60,478 bases of DNA from Chitinimonas sp. BJB300 (GCF_002735695.1 NZ_PDZH01000008.1:1-60478); one strand, 5' to 3'; positions 16,983 to 27,564 are shown, counted from the stretch's first letter. Made by a program: numbers and translations. The notes: generated by a model from the sequence alone, not told the origin.

Positions 16983-17717
16983 TCAGCGTTCGCCGCCGTC
17001 GGGGACGAACACATAGCCAAAGCCCCAGACTGTCTGCAGATAGCGCTGCTCAGTGCTGTGGCTCTCGATCAACTTGCGCAGGCGCGAGACCTGTACGTCG
17101 ATGCTGCGATCAAATGCTTCATGCTCACGGCCGCGCGCCAGTTCCATCAATCGTTCGCGGCTTAGGGGTTGCCGTGGGTGGCTGGCAAATACGCGCAACA
17201 AGGCGAATTCGGCATTGGTCAGCGGGATGGGTTCGTTATCACGCATCAACTTTCGATTACTGATTTCCAACCGAAATGGGCCAAAGTCGAAATGTTCGCC
17301 TTCTGTGAGGGGGGCTGCCAGCGCAGAGGGCTCTTTATGGCGGCGCAGTACGGCATTGATGCGGGCTAGGAGTTCACGTGGATTGAAGGGTTTGGGCAGG
17401 TAGTCATCGGCGCCCATTTCCAGGCCGATGATACGATCGATATCGTCGCCACGTGCCGTCAGCATAATGATGGGAATATTGTCCCCAAGCGCTCGCAAGC
17501 GCCGGCAAACCGACAAGCCATCTTCACCCGGCATCATCAGGTCGAGCAACAGAAGCTGGGGACGATTGCGCTGTAAGCGGCCTTCCAACTTGCTTGCGTC
17601 GGCAAAGGCCTCTACCGAAAGGCCCTGTTCATTCAGGTAGCGCTGAACCAGCTCGCGTAAACGCGGGTCATCATCGATTAGCAGGATCTTCTTAGATGGC
17701 GTGGCGGCAGTATTCAT
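16983..17717 (-). CDS. ompR: OmpR-family response regulator
   Basis: The 244-aa product has an N-terminal receiver with the acidic pocket Asp15-17 and phosphoacceptor Asp59 in LLLLDLMMPGEDG, switch Thr in MLTARG and Lys in LPKPF. A winged-helix DNA-binding domain follows (LTNAEFALLRVFASHPRQPL, SIDVQVSRLRKLIE, VWGFGYVF), of the OmpR rather than PhoB sub-pattern. The ATG at 17717 was preferred to an upstream frame starting at 17795. It is the first gene of the pair, 8 bases before envZ. Confidence 0.93.
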   Translation of the reverse strand: MNTAATPSKKILLIDDDPRLRELVQRYLNEQGLSVEAFADASKLEGRLQRNRPQLLLLDLMMPGEDGLSVCRRLRALGDNIPIIMLTARGDDIDRIIGLEMGADDYLPKPFNPRELLARINAVLRRHKEPSALAAPLTEGEHFDFGPFRLEISNRKLMRDNEPIPLTNAEFALLRVFASHPRQPLSRERLMELARGREHEAFDRSIDVQVSRLRKLIESHSTEQRYLQTVWGFGYVFVPDGGER

Positions 17718-17873
17718 GACGAAGAGTTTAGCGGCTTGTCTTGACTGAGGGCATGGGAACTGTAAATAAGCATTGCGGACAGGCCTTGCTGGCAAGGGGG
17801 TTTACAATTACGCGCGTTAGAGTTTCGTCACCGCGCGTATGCTGAAATTGTCCTGGCTTTGTTGCTGCCTATT

Positions 17874-18206
17874 ATGAACCGCTTGTTTGTTCCACTTGCC
17901 TTGCTGTTTGCCTTGCCGATGGGGTGGGCTGCGGAGCCTGAGCCGCAGCAGCCGACACCGGTGAAAGAGATCGAGCTGCGCTTTCAGCATCGAGAGGCGC
18001 GCATACGGGAAGCCTTGGCACATGGTGATTTGACAGAGGCGGAAGCGGAATATCTGCGCCACCGGCTGGAACGAAAGCGTAATCAGCTCAAGCATAGCGC
18101 CTTGGAGCCAAACTCGCGGCCAAAGCCGCCTCACCCGGCGCATCCAAAGCCCCCCAACCCCCCACTGCTTGAAGATACCCAGCCGGTCCCGCCTAAATCC
18201 GATTGA
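17874..18206 (+). CDS. Small exported protein with helical core and proline-rich tail
   Basis: The 110-aa product has a signal peptide (MNRLFVPLALLFALPMGWAA). A charged helical middle follows (EIELRFQHREARIREALAHG, EAEAEYLRHRLERKRNQLKH), likely a coiled coil, then a Pro/Lys-rich tail (PKPPHPAHPKPPNPPLLED). The sequence is not recognised. It is divergent from ompR with about 150 bases between, so co-regulation by OmpR is possible. A start five codons upstream is also open. Confidence 0.6.
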   Translation: MNRLFVPLALLFALPMGWAAEPEPQQPTPVKEIELRFQHREARIREALAHGDLTEAEAEYLRHRLERKRNQLKHSALEPNSRPKPPHPAHPKPPNPPLLEDTQPVPPKSD

Positions 18207-18475
18207 TACCCATTGGCTGTCGTGAGCATTGGCGTCCGGGTTTTTCCGCTCTGTGTTCAATGCTCCGCTGGTAAAAAGCCGTTTCGACCTAGCCAGAAAA
18301 TGCCCTCTCTACGTATTGCTACTGTGCCGATTACAGCGGTTTTTGTTGATCGTGGTGGGTATGGCGGGGGGAGGGGCAGGCTGTATCTTATTGATTACTG
18401 CTTGATAAAGCCGCCTGGCAGCCTTTCATTGGCCTGCACTACAATGAAGTGAACTGTCTAGATAAGGTTTGTGCT

Positions 18476-18859
18476 ATGGCCGCTGCAGATAGCAAGAAAA
18501 CCATCCTAATCGTTGATGACTCTCCGAGCCTGCGCCAAGTAGTCAGCTTGGCCCTGACGCATGCCGGCTATGATGTTGTCGAGGCTGGGGACGGCCGTGA
18601 AGGACTGGCCAAGCTCGATGGCCGCCGAATTCATCTGATCATCTCCGACGTGAACATGCCGAATATGGATGGCATTGCTTTCGTACGTGCGGTAAAGCAG
18701 CTGCAGGAGTATCGCTTTACCCCCATCATCATGCTCACTACCGAGGCGCAGGAGGACAAGAAGATCGAAGGTCAGATGGCGGGCGCCAAAGCCTGGGTGG
18801 TCAAACCGTTCCGTCCGGATCAGATGTTGCGTGCGGTCGCCAAGCTGATCCAGCCCTGA
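18476..18859 (+). CDS. cheY: CheY-like single-domain response regulator
   Basis: The 127-aa receiver-only protein has the acidic pocket Asp14-Asp15 in LIVDDSPSLRQ, phosphoacceptor Asp58 in IISDVNMPNMDG, Thr in MLTTEAQ and Lys in VVKPFRP. It heads the chemotaxis operon and probably receives phosphate from the CheA two genes downstream. It may act on the flagellar motor, or feed another output if the system controls pili or c-di-GMP. Start at 18476 (MAAADSKK) is preferred over 18449. The 269 bases before it hold no gene. Confidence 0.9.
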   Translation: MAAADSKKTILIVDDSPSLRQVVSLALTHAGYDVVEAGDGREGLAKLDGRRIHLIISDVNMPNMDGIAFVRAVKQLQEYRFTPIIMLTTEAQEDKKIEGQMAGAKAWVVKPFRPDQMLRAVAKLIQP

Positions 18860-18868
18860 GTGTGATGT

Positions 18869-19195
18869 ATGTCTATTTCCTCCGACTTCCATGATGAGCG
18901 CCGCACATTGAGTTTGGAGGGGCCTTTCACCATCTACGAAGCAGGTGCGAGCAAAGCACGCCTCTTAGCTGCCCTGAGTGAAGCGAGTGGCTTGGACATC
19001 GATTTGTCTGGCGTGGTGGAGTTTGATACAGCCGGCATCCAGATTTTGCTGTTGTTGAAGCGTGAAGCGGCACGGCAGGAGAAACCGTTGGTTTTCCTGG
19101 GGCATTCCAGGTCGGTGTTGGCGGTGCTAGATCTTTACAATATGGGCGGCGTATTTGGCGACCCAGTTGTGCTGTCCGGGGAAGGGCGCTCATGA
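18869..19195 (+). CDS. STAS-domain protein of the chemotaxis operon
   Basis: This 108-aa protein has a single STAS domain (anti-sigma-factor-antagonist fold): IDLSGVVEFDTAGIQILLLL, with Thr in the usual phospho-Ser/Thr position (FDTAG). Such proteins sit in many che operons and are thought to modulate CheA/CheY signalling or link to a phosphatase; the partner is not established here. Its end overlaps the cheA start by 4 bases (ATGA), a sign of translational coupling. Confidence 0.85.
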   Translation: MSISSDFHDERRTLSLEGPFTIYEAGASKARLLAALSEASGLDIDLSGVVEFDTAGIQILLLLKREAARQEKPLVFLGHSRSVLAVLDLYNMGGVFGDPVVLSGEGRS

Positions 19196-21408
19196 ACCTG
19201 GATGCTGTCCGGCTGATTTTCTTTGAAGAATCCGAAGAGCTTCTGGCTGCTATGGAGGCCGCGTTGTTGGCAGTGGAAGCCGCGACCGGCCCAGAGCAGG
19301 AGGAGCATCTGAATGCCATGTTTCGTGCAGCCCACACCATCAAAGGGTCGGCTGGGTTGTTTGAAATGAATGGAATTGTTGCCTTCACCCATCGTTGTGA
19401 AAGCCTGCTTGACCGAATGCGTTCGGGTGAACTCGAAATTACGTCTGAGTTGGTTGAGCTACTGTTTTCCTGCCGTGATCATATGTCTAGCATGATTGAA
19501 GCGGAACGCTTGGGACATCCCGTGCCTTCAGCGCTTTCGCTCGATGCCCAGCTGGAAGAGTTTTTACAGCAAACACAGCAGCCATCGCCACCGTTGCCGG
19601 TTGTTCCGCCAGAGGAGACCGTAAAGGTTGAATCAGATGGTGAGCACGTGGTGGCATCGGACTACTGGCATATTTCACTGCGCTTTGGTGTGGATGTGCT
19701 GCGCAATGGCATGGACCCCATCTCCTTCCTACGCTATCTCTCGGACTTGGGGCGTATCGTCTATATCACCACCCTCTATGACGGGCTGCCTGATCCGGAC
19801 GATATGGACCCGGAGAGTTGCTATCTGGGTTTTGAGATCCAGTTTTCGGCCGGGCCGGGTGTGGACAAGGTGGCGATTGAAAATGTCTTCGAATTTGTCC
19901 GGGACGACAGCAAGGTCCGTATATTGCCGCCGCATTCGCATCTCGCCGAATTTGTCCGTTTGATCAAGGACATGCCCGAAGGGGCCTCACTGCTGGGCGA
20001 AACATTGGTGCGTGGTGGCGCGTTGACGGCAAAGGAATTGGAGGAAGTGCTCGCTATTCAACGTGAGCAAACTGAAATTGGCGAGCACAGGCAATTGGGT
20101 GAGTTATTGGTAGAGGAGCGTCTGGCACATCCGACTGCCGTAGAGGCTGCCCTGGATAAGCAGCGTGAACAGGTGGCGCACAAAACGCGAGAGCACCGTG
20201 TGGTGCGGGTTGATGCTACCCGGCTCGATGCGTTGATCGACCTGGTGGGAGAGTTGGTGATTGCCGGCGCGGCTTCGCTGCTATCAGCCAAGCAAGCAGG
20301 TAATCCTATCTTGCTGGAAAGTTTGGGCTCATTGGGTGAGCTGGTTGAGCGTATTCGTGATGAAGCTTTGAGCCTGCGCATGGTGCCGGTTGGTGAAATC
20401 TTTGGCCGTTTTCCCCGTGTGGTGCGCGATACGGCGCGGGAGCTGGGTAAAGAGATTCAGCTTGAGCTGGCGGGAGAAGAGACAGAGCTTGATAAGTCGA
20501 TGGTCGACAAGCTTAGCGACCCATTGGTACACCTCGTGCGCAATGCCATGGACCACGGCATTGAGACGGCCGAGCTACGGCGTAAAAGAGGCAAGTCGGA
20601 TAGCGGTACGGTCTGGCTCAATGCCTACCATGAGTCGGGCAGTGTAGTGATTGAAGTCGGTGACGATGGTGGCGGCATGAATCGGGACCGCATTCGCGCC
20701 CGTGGCATCGAACGCGGCTTGATTGGCGCTGATGAAATCTTGGGTGATCAGGCGTTGCTGCAACTGATTTTCGCACCAGGGTTTTCCACCGCAGAAGCCG
20801 TAACAAGCCTGTCTGGCCGAGGAGTCGGCATGGATGTGGTCAAACGCAATATTGAAGCGTTGAAGGGTACGATCGAGATGGAGTCCGTGGTCGGCGAAGG
20901 CACCATTATTCGGCTGCGTATGCCCCTCACGCTTGCCATTATCGATGGTTTCCAGGTGGCGGTGGGCACCAGTACTTTTGTGATTCCGCTGGATATGGTG
21001 CTGGAGTGCCTGGATCTACCAGTCGAGGTCATGGCAGCCAACCGGAATTTTCTGAGCTTGCGCGGAGAAGTGTTGCCCTTTCTGCCCCTACGGCGGTTAT
21101 TCGAAGTCGAAGGCCGGGCGCCCGGCCGCCAGGCCATTGTGGTGGTGCAATACGGTAATCAGCGGGCGGGCTTGGTAGTGGACCGATTGGAGGGTGAGCT
21201 GCAGGCAGTGATCAAGCCACTCGGCCATCTGTTTCGAGGCGTCAAGGGGTTGGCAGGGTCGACCATATTGGGGAGTGGCGCAGTAGCGTTGATACTGGAC
21301 GTACCGGACCTGATTCTGCGCGCATCGAGTGATGAGCGGCGGCGTATGGTGAGCAGCAGCTTGCAGGAAGGAAAACGCCTTGGCGTTTGGGAGGGGAATG
21401 CACCATGA
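19192..21408 (+). CDS. cheA: Chemotaxis histidine kinase CheA with MshEN-like insert
   Basis: The 738-aa kinase has an HPt domain (His48 in [10 protein letters not shown]), dimerisation helices ([16 protein letters not shown]), an ATPase ([26 protein letters not shown]) and a CheW-like domain ([12 protein letters not shown]... [11 protein letters not shown]) at the end. Between HPt and dimerisation domains are a conserved region ([11 protein letters not shown]) and two 24-residue units at 267-290 ([12 protein letters not shown]...) and 301-324 ([12 protein letters not shown]...). They match the tandem RLG...L...Q pattern of MshEN c-di-GMP-binding domains with some key positions changed. It overlaps both neighbours by 4 bases. 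Confidence 0.95.
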   Translation: MNLDAVRLIFFEESEELLAAMEAALLAVEAATGPEQEEHLNAMFRAAHTIKGSAGLFEMNGIVAFTHRCESLLDRMRSGELEITSELVELLFSCRDHMSSMIEAERLGHPVPSALSLDAQLEEFLQQTQQPSPPLPVVPPEETVKVESDGEHVVASDYWHISLRFGVDVLRNGMDPISFLRYLSDLGRIVYITTLYDGLPDPDDMDPESCYLGFEIQFSAGPGVDKVAIENVFEFVRDDSKVRILPPHSHLAEFVRLIKDMPEGASLLGETLVRGGALTAKELEEVLAIQREQTEIGEHRQLGELLVEERLAHPTAVEAALDKQREQVAHKTREHRVVRVDATRLDALIDLVGELVIAGAASLLSAKQAGNPILLESLGSLGELVERIRDEALSLRMVPVGEIFGRFPRVVRDTARELGKEIQLELAGEETELDKSMVDKLSDPLVHLVRNAMDHGIETAELRRKRGKSDSGTVWLNAYHESGSVVIEVGDDGGGMNRDRIRARGIERGLIGADEILGDQALLQLIFAPGFSTAEAVTSLSGRGVGMDVVKRNIEALKGTIEMESVVGEGTIIRLRMPLTLAIIDGFQVAVGTSTFVIPLDMVLECLDLPVEVMAANRNFLSLRGEVLPFLPLRRLFEVEGRAPGRQAIVVVQYGNQRAGLVVDRLEGELQAVIKPLGHLFRGVKGLAGSTILGSGAVALILDVPDLILRASSDERRRMVSSSLQEGKRLGVWEGNAP

Positions 21409-23075
21409 AGCTGCTGACGCGATTGTCCCTGTTTAAGAAGCTGCTGCTGGCATTCAGCTTGATGGCATTGCTTTTGTTATTGATTGGCCAGAGTACGGTA
21501 GGAGGTTTGAATCGTGTAACGGCACGCTTTCAGGAGGGCAATGTTCACTACGTTGCAACAGCGGTTGCCCTGACGCAGATACACACCAATATGTTACAGC
21601 ACCGGCTGGCCGTATGGGACCTGACCAATACGGTGGATAGCGGGATGCGTGTGGCGGCTCAGCGCAGAATGCAGGCTGCCCGTGAAAAGGTCGACAACCT
21701 GCTTGCCGATTACCAATCGGCCACAGTCAGTGGTGCAGAGGCCGAATTACGCGATGATATATCGCGCCGTTGGCCAAATTATCTGAAGGTAAGTGAAGAA
21801 TTACAAAAACAGACCCAATTTGGGTCAGACGCGATGGTGCAATTGCGTAGCCAGATGGACAAGGAATTTGCCCCCCTTGTTGCGGTACTGAGCCAGGACA
21901 TTGTGCTGAATCAACGTGCGGTGCAAACCAATATGCAAAGTGCCCTTGCCTTGTCTGCTGGTATTAGCCGGTACAGCCACATGCTTACAGCGGCGGCATT
22001 CGTGTTGGCGGTGCTATTGGGATATGTCGTCGCCCGTTATATCACGCGGTTGATCGGCGGCGAGCCGGAAGAGGCGGTGCGTATTGCCAGGCAGGTGGCG
22101 GATGGTGATTTACGTGGCGATATCGTAGTGCAGGCCGGGGATGATAAAAGTTTGATGGCGGCATTGGCGGGCATGCGTCATCAGTTGGCCGATATCATTC
22201 GTGAGGTGCGTGAGTTTGCCGAGGTGAATGTGCGAATTTCAGCGCAAGTGGAGTCGGCAGCGGCGGCGCTGTCGCGTACGGCCAGTGAACAGGCCTCGAA
22301 CGTGGATCAAACCGGGACGTCGCTTGAAGAAATCAGCGCTTCAGTGGCGAATAGCGCCCAGCACGCATTGGAAACCGATGGTTTGGCAGGCCGCGCAGCG
22401 GCGGTGGCCAGTGAAGGTGGGCAGGCAGTTGCGGCATCGGTGCATGCTATGCGCCAGATTGCCCGCAAGATAGGGGTGATCGACGATATCGCCTACCAGA
22501 CCAATCTGCTGGCGTTAAATGCGGCGATTGAAGCCGCTCGGGCCGGACAGCACGGCAAGGGCTTTGCCGTCGTGGCGCAGGAGGTGCGCAAGCTGGCCGA
22601 GCGAAGCCAGTCGGCCGCCGGCGAGATTGGCGCTCTTGCCGCGGAGTCGGATGCGCTTGCCGCCCGGGCCGGCAGTTTGCTGGACGGGGTGTTGCCCGAG
22701 ATTCGTCGTACTGCCGAATTGGTGGGTGAAATCAGTGCGTCGGGGCTGGAGCAAAGCGAAGGCATTGTCCAGGTGAATAACGCCATTATCCAATTAGGGC
22801 ATGCCACCCAGTCCAATGCCGCTTCAGCAGAGGAGCTGTCTTCTTCTGCTGAAGAGCTTCATAACAACGCCCGGCGACTACAGGCGATCCTGGTGGGTCT
22901 GCAACTCAATGAAATGACGGCCCCACCGGTAATGGTGGCACCGGTAAAGCGGGTAAAACTGAATGCGCCGGAGAGTAAGTCGAACGTGGAGTTGTCCAAA
23001 TCCTTGCAATCCACCCCCTCGATATTGAGCCAACGGGCCACCCCGGTTGACGAATCCCAGTTTGTTCGCTTCTGA
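21405..23075 (+). CDS. Methyl-accepting chemotaxis protein
   Basis: The 557-aa transducer has an N-terminal helix ([16 protein letters not shown]), a periplasmic four-helix-bundle-like sensor (about 35-190) and a second helix ([17 protein letters not shown]). A HAMP domain ([19 protein letters not shown]) and a signalling coiled coil with the tip [20 protein letters not shown] follow. Gln/Glu pairs for methylation are present. It starts at the ATG overlapping the cheA stop. The final residues (VDESQFVRF) do not match the known CheR-docking pentapeptide exactly. The ligand is unknown. Confidence 0.93.
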   Translation: MKLLTRLSLFKKLLLAFSLMALLLLLIGQSTVGGLNRVTARFQEGNVHYVATAVALTQIHTNMLQHRLAVWDLTNTVDSGMRVAAQRRMQAAREKVDNLLADYQSATVSGAEAELRDDISRRWPNYLKVSEELQKQTQFGSDAMVQLRSQMDKEFAPLVAVLSQDIVLNQRAVQTNMQSALALSAGISRYSHMLTAAAFVLAVLLGYVVARYITRLIGGEPEEAVRIARQVADGDLRGDIVVQAGDDKSLMAALAGMRHQLADIIREVREFAEVNVRISAQVESAAAALSRTASEQASNVDQTGTSLEEISASVANSAQHALETDGLAGRAAAVASEGGQAVAASVHAMRQIARKIGVIDDIAYQTNLLALNAAIEAARAGQHGKGFAVVAQEVRKLAERSQSAAGEIGALAAESDALAARAGSLLDGVLPEIRRTAELVGEISASGLEQSEGIVQVNNAIIQLGHATQSNAASAEELSSSAEELHNNARRLQAILVGLQLNEMTAPPVMVAPVKRVKLNAPESKSNVELSKSLQSTPSILSQRATPVDESQFVRF

Positions 23076-23088
23076 GCCAAAGGTTGCC

Positions 23089-23634
23089 ATGAGCCAGACT
23101 ATGATGTCCTTACGTCGCAGCAGCACGGTACAAGCCGAGCCTGTTGAGCAACCGCAGTACCTCACCTTCCGTGTTGGCGGTGAGATTTACGCGCTGGAAA
23201 TCATCCACATCAAGGAGATCATCGAATACGGCGGGCTCACTGAAGTACCGATGATGCCGCGCTTTTTACGTGGGGTTATCAACTTGCGGGGTGCGGTGGT
23301 GCCGGTTATCGACCTGGCGGTACGCTTTGGTCGGGCAACCACGGAAATCGGCAAGCGTAGTTGCATTGTGATTGTTGAAGCGGAGTATGGGGACGATTGG
23401 CATGACTTGGGTGTGATCGTGGACTCGGTCGAGGAAGTACTTGAGCTGCGCCCAGAGGATATTGAACCGCCCCCTGCTTTTGGGGCCCAGTTGCGATCGG
23501 AGTTTATTCGCGGCATGGGTAAGATCGAAGGGCGTTTTGTGATCGTACTGGCATTGGAACATGTGCTGTCGATCGATGAAATGGCCGAATTGGCCAGCGC
23601 TCAAAAGCAGATAGACCCGGATTTGGAGAGCTGA
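23089..23634 (+). CDS. cheW: CheW scaffold protein
   Basis: CheW couples the receptor to CheA. The 181-aa protein has the CheW fold: YLTFRVGGEIYALEIIHIKE, RGVINLRGAVVPVIDLAVRF and GMGKIEGRFVIVLALEHVLS. The start at 23089 (MSQTMM) has AAAGG upstream and was preferred over the frame from 23047, which overlaps the mcp gene. It is 13 bases after the transducer gene. Confidence 0.93.
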   Translation: MSQTMMSLRRSSTVQAEPVEQPQYLTFRVGGEIYALEIIHIKEIIEYGGLTEVPMMPRFLRGVINLRGAVVPVIDLAVRFGRATTEIGKRSCIVIVEAEYGDDWHDLGVIVDSVEEVLELRPEDIEPPPAFGAQLRSEFIRGMGKIEGRFVIVLALEHVLSIDEMAELASAQKQIDPDLES

Positions 23635-23635
23635 A

Positions 23636-24484
23636 TTGGCCACTGCTGCGTCCAGCCGCGATTTGCAGACTTTGCCTGGCGGTTTGACGCAAATGAGTGA
23701 CGCCGAGTTCTCTCTTTATCAAGCGTTGATTGATCGTTTGATCGGCATCCATCTTGTACCCATCAAGAAGGCAATGCTGTCCGGCCGTTTGGCCAAGCGT
23801 CTGCGTGAGCGGAAACTGGCCAATTTTGGCGAGTATTTTCGGCTTATCGACGATGGGGGGGAGGTTCAAGAGCGGCAGATCGCCATTGACCTCATTACTA
23901 CCAACGAAACCTATTTTTTTCGTGAGCCCAAGCATTTCGACGCGCTGCGCGATCGCTTGCTACCACCCCTCAAGGGTACACCGGTACGTGCGTGGAGCGC
24001 CGCTTGTTCCAGTGGAGAAGAAACCTACACGCTTGCGATGGTGCTGGCAGATGCATTAGGAGAGCATGCGTCGTGGGAGATTCTGGGTACGGATATTTCT
24101 AGCCGGATGCTGGCCACTGCCCAGCGAGGGCTTTATCCCCTGGAGCGTGGCCGATTGATACCCCATCACCTGCTCAAGCGTTTTTGTATGCGCGGCACGG
24201 GGGAGTATGCGGGTACTTTCCTGGTGAACAAGACCTTGCGCAAACATGTGAGTTTCGGGTCGATCAATTTGGTCCAGGCGATGCCTGATATTGGATATTT
24301 TGACGTGGTCTTTCTGCGTAACGTCATTATCTATTTTGATGCGGCTACAAAGCGTCAAGTAGTCGATGCCATGGTGGAACGGGTTAAACCTGGAGGGTGG
24401 CTGGTGGTGGGGCATTCGGAGACGTTGGTCGGGTTGCCGGCCGGTTTGGTGCCAATCTTACCGGCGATCTATCTTAAAAAATGA
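23636..24484 (+). CDS. cheR: CheR receptor methyltransferase (TTG start)
   Basis: CheR methylates receptor glutamates using S-adenosylmethionine. The 282-aa protein has the N-terminal helical domain and the methyltransferase fold: ITTNETYFFREPKHFD, WSAACSSGEETYTLAM (SAM loop), EILGTDISSRMLATA and FDVVFLRNVIIYFD. The predicted start is TTG at 23636, one base after the cheW stop, with GGAGAG nearby. An ATG at 23693 is an alternative that would remove a 19-residue polar head. The end overlaps cheD by four bases. Confidence 0.94.
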   Translation: MATAASSRDLQTLPGGLTQMSDAEFSLYQALIDRLIGIHLVPIKKAMLSGRLAKRLRERKLANFGEYFRLIDDGGEVQERQIAIDLITTNETYFFREPKHFDALRDRLLPPLKGTPVRAWSAACSSGEETYTLAMVLADALGEHASWEILGTDISSRMLATAQRGLYPLERGRLIPHHLLKRFCMRGTGEYAGTFLVNKTLRKHVSFGSINLVQAMPDIGYFDVVFLRNVIIYFDAATKRQVVDAMVERVKPGGWLVVGHSETLVGLPAGLVPILPAIYLKK

Positions 24485-24987
24485 CTCTCCAGATTGATAT
24501 CTTCCTTCAGCCGGGAGAGGTCTATTTTGGTGACCGGGAAACGCGTATCCGTACCCTGTTGGGGTCTTGCATAGCGGTGACGTGGTGGCATCCCACCCGA
24601 CAGGTGGGTGGCATGTGTCACTATCTGCTGCCACAACGATCGCAAAGCCAGCAGCTGAATATGTCGAACCTGGATGGGCGCTATGCCGAGGAGGCTTTCC
24701 TCCTGGCCATGCACTATATTCAGACTACCGGCACGTTGCCGGCCGACTATCAGGTCAAGATGTTCGGCGGGGGGCACGTGCTGATTGCCGACGTAGGCAA
24801 GACGTTGGCTGTTGGAGAGAGAAATATTGAATTCGGTAAGAAGTGGCTTGCGGGCCACGGGTTCCGGGTGAGTCGTGAGCACGTGGCCGGTCATGGCCAC
24901 CGGCATATCGTATTTGATGTGGCAACGGGTGATGTATGGGTTCGCTTCAGCCCTCAGCATGAGGGTGTACCGTCGTCCAAACCATGA
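24481..24987 (+). CDS. cheD: CheD receptor glutamine deamidase
   Basis: CheD deamidates receptor glutamines and interacts with CheY-phosphatase systems in other bacteria. The 168-aa product has the catalytic Cys in TLLGSCIAV and His in GGMCHYLLP, then KMFGGGHVL and IGERNIEF-type VGERNIEFGKKWL. It starts ATG overlapping the cheR stop. Gene order cheR-cheD-cheB is common in beta- and gammaproteobacteria. Confidence 0.94.
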   Translation: MTLQIDIFLQPGEVYFGDRETRIRTLLGSCIAVTWWHPTRQVGGMCHYLLPQRSQSQQLNMSNLDGRYAEEAFLLAMHYIQTTGTLPADYQVKMFGGGHVLIADVGKTLAVGERNIEFGKKWLAGHGFRVSREHVAGHGHRHIVFDVATGDVWVRFSPQHEGVPSSKP

Positions 24988-25026
24988 TCACAAGCACATG
25001 TGGGTTCTATTCATGTGGGAAATTTC

Positions 25027-26205
25027 ATGACTATAAATGTGCTGATCGTCGATGACTCTGCCGTAGTTCGCCAGGTGCTGACCGAGGAACTCAGGCGGGA
25101 CCCGGAGATTACCGTGATTGGCACGGCCGCCGACCCGATTTTTGCCCGTGAGAAGATGAAGACCCAATGGCCTGATGTGATCATTCTCGACATCGAAATG
25201 CCACGGATGGACGGGCTGACTTTCCTGCGCCAGCTGATGACAGAGCGCCCGACACCGGTAGTGATCTGTTCAACCCTGACAGAGCGGGGCGCCAAGGTAA
25301 CCATGGAGGCGTTGTCGCTCGGCGCCTTGGGTATCATCACCAAGCCTTCAATTGGTGTACGTAATTTTCTGCAGGATAGTTCAGCTGATTTATTGGTTGC
25401 TGTCCGTTCTGCTTACGCAGCTGCAGGCAAGCTGAGGCATGTGCGTCCGATTTCGTCAGATAAATCGGTATCGCCTTTTGCCAGTGGTGCGCCTTCGATT
25501 ACCAGTGTTGCACCTACCCGTCCGCCTATAAGCGGCACACCCTCGTTCGTTGCTGAAAAAATCCAGTCTCCCAAGCTCACTGCGGATGCAATCCTCCCCC
25601 CGCCCTTGCCTGGTACGGTTTTGGCTGTGACCGAGCGTATTGTGGTGCTGGGCGTATCTACCGGGGGAGTGCAGGCGCTTGAACAGTTGCTGCCGAGTTT
25701 GACGGCGGGTTGCCCGCCGCTGGCGATTGTTCAGCATATGCCTGAAAAATTCACGGCGACTTTTGCCCAGCGACTGAATAACTTATCGAAGATCGAAGTC
25801 AAGGAGGCGGAAAATAATGACCGCATGATGCGTGGCAGGGCATTGATTGCCCCCGGCGGCAAGCATCTGATGGTTAAACGCGCGCCCACCCATTATTACG
25901 TGGAAGTCATTGATGGCCCGTTGGTCAGCCGGCATCGGCCTTCTGTGGATGTATTGTTTCGATCGGCTGCCAAATGTGCAGGACGTAATGCACTGGGTGT
26001 CATCATGACCGGCATGGGAGACGATGGTGCGCGTGGCCTGAAGGAAATGCATGATCTGGGGGCTTCGACGATTGCCCAGGACGAAGCAAGCTGCATTGTT
26101 TTTGGTATGCCAAAGGAGGCGATACGTATGGGTGGGGTTGGCAGTGTGGCCAGCCTTGATGAGATCCCGGGTTTGATCGAGCGTAGCGGCAACCGGCTGA
26201 CGTAA
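25027..26205 (+). CDS. cheB: CheB receptor methylesterase
   Basis: The 392-aa protein has an N-terminal receiver (Asp9-Asp10; phosphoacceptor Asp55 in [12 protein letters not shown]) and a flexible linker (about 125-205, rich in Pro and Ser). The methylesterase domain has Ser in VSTGGVQAL, His in IVQHMPEKF and Asp in [10 protein letters not shown]. It removes receptor methyl groups when phosphorylated by CheA. Start at 25027 follows GTGGGA; a frame from 25000 is also open. Confidence 0.95.
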   Translation: MTINVLIVDDSAVVRQVLTEELRRDPEITVIGTAADPIFAREKMKTQWPDVIILDIEMPRMDGLTFLRQLMTERPTPVVICSTLTERGAKVTMEALSLGALGIITKPSIGVRNFLQDSSADLLVAVRSAYAAAGKLRHVRPISSDKSVSPFASGAPSITSVAPTRPPISGTPSFVAEKIQSPKLTADAILPPPLPGTVLAVTERIVVLGVSTGGVQALEQLLPSLTAGCPPLAIVQHMPEKFTATFAQRLNNLSKIEVKEAENNDRMMRGRALIAPGGKHLMVKRAPTHYYVEVIDGPLVSRHRPSVDVLFRSAAKCAGRNALGVIMTGMGDDGARGLKEMHDLGASTIAQDEASCIVFGMPKEAIRMGGVGSVASLDEIPGLIERSGNRLT

Positions 26206-26277
26206 GCCGGGTTTGACCGTGCAAGCGGGGCGGCCAGTTGGTGGCTTTGCCTATTTGTGTCTATGGCTGGGGTGGCT

Positions 26278-27504
26278 ATGGCTGTCAATTCAGAACTCAG
26301 CGTCATGGTGGTCGAGGACAGCGCCGTACAGCGCATCCATGCTATCGATCTACTCGCAAACCTGGGAATAACACGTGTATTTGAGGCAGAGAATGGATGC
26401 CAAGCGCTTGAGGTGCTCAAGGGCTGTGGGAAGCTGGACATTCTTATGACGGATCTGGAAATGCCGGACATGGATGGCGTAGAGCTCATCCGGCATATCG
26501 CTGAAAGCCAGCAAGTCCATTCCTTGATCGTGGTTTCCAGTCGTGAAACCAGCATCCTTTCCACTGTCGAAACCATGGCGCACGAGCATGGCCTGCTGGT
26601 GCTGGGTATCGCGCAAAAACCGCTTTCCTACGACAACTTGGTTAATCTACTAGACAAGTTTCAACCAGCCGCCCTGGCTGAAAAGGAGGGCGCTGGGGAG
26701 CAAGCTTATCGGTTCAGTGCCGATGAACTTAATCAAGCGATCCGTAATAAGCAGTTGCTCCTGCACTATCAGCCGAAGGTGACGACCCATTCCGGTGTGA
26801 TGCGCGGGGTCGAAGCGCTGGTGCGCTGGCAGCACCCTGAATTAGGCTTGTTGGCGCCAGCACGCTTTATTGCGTTTGCTGAAGATAATGGGTTGATCAG
26901 TGAACTGACCGACTGGGTATTGGAAAATGCACTTAAACAGTTGCGTGATTGGCATGCCAGAGGGATGACGATCAGCGCGGCGGTTAATTTGTCCGCCCTG
27001 TCTTTGTCGACGCCCGACCTGGCTGACAGGATTGCTGTGGTGACCAATCGTATCGGCATTGAGCCTAAATACCTGGTGCTGGAAATTACCGAGACTGCGG
27101 TGATGTCTGACTTGGCATTGGCGTTAGGAACGCTTGCTCGGTTGCGCCTGAAGGGTTTTGGATTGTCGATTGATGACTTTGGCACCGGTTTTTCGTCTAT
27201 GCAGCAGCTATCGCGCATCCCGTTTACCGAGCTGAAAATAGACCGCTCGCTCGTGCACGGTGCGTCAGAAAAACCCCATCTGCATGTGATGCTGCAAAGC
27301 ACGATAGAGATGGGAAAGAAATTGCACCTGACGACGGTAGCGGAGGGGGTGGAGAACCCTTCGGATTGGCAATTGATTCGCTTGCTGGGTTGTGATGTGG
27401 CGCAAGGATTTTATGTGTCCAAACCCATGCCGGGGGATGGACTGGCAAATTGGCTTAAACAGGGCACCCAACACTTGCGGCCGGCACGTCCACATAGCAA
27501 TTGA
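26278..27504 (+). CDS. Response regulator with EAL c-di-GMP phosphodiesterase domain
   Basis: The 408-aa protein has a receiver (VVEDSAVQR; Asp in MTDLEMPDMDG) followed by a full EAL domain that should hydrolyse c-di-GMP. Catalytic residues are intact: EALVRW, VNLSAL, ITET, IDDFGTG, LKIDRS and AEGVE. It directly follows cheB (about 70 bases), so CheA may phosphorylate it and thereby tie chemosensory input to c-di-GMP. That link is inference. An alternative start is at 26257. Confidence 0.92.
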   Translation: MAVNSELSVMVVEDSAVQRIHAIDLLANLGITRVFEAENGCQALEVLKGCGKLDILMTDLEMPDMDGVELIRHIAESQQVHSLIVVSSRETSILSTVETMAHEHGLLVLGIAQKPLSYDNLVNLLDKFQPAALAEKEGAGEQAYRFSADELNQAIRNKQLLLHYQPKVTTHSGVMRGVEALVRWQHPELGLLAPARFIAFAEDNGLISELTDWVLENALKQLRDWHARGMTISAAVNLSALSLSTPDLADRIAVVTNRIGIEPKYLVLEITETAVMSDLALALGTLARLRLKGFGLSIDDFGTGFSSMQQLSRIPFTELKIDRSLVHGASEKPHLHVMLQSTIEMGKKLHLTTVAEGVENPSDWQLIRLLGCDVAQGFYVSKPMPGDGLANWLKQGTQHLRPARPHSN

Positions 27505-27540
27505 TCCGTTAGCTATTGTCTGGGCATGCCGTGAGGTGTC

Positions 27541-27564
27541 AGAACCCATCTAAAGACAGGTTCT
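27541..27564. repeat. Mini-copy of element family 1 abutting the moaC stop
   Basis: AGAACCCATCTAAAGACAGG followed by TTCT is a pair of family-1 ends without the centre. The moaC stop TGA (27564-27566) shares its last base with this element. It may be a deletion product of a longer copy. Confidence 0.55.
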
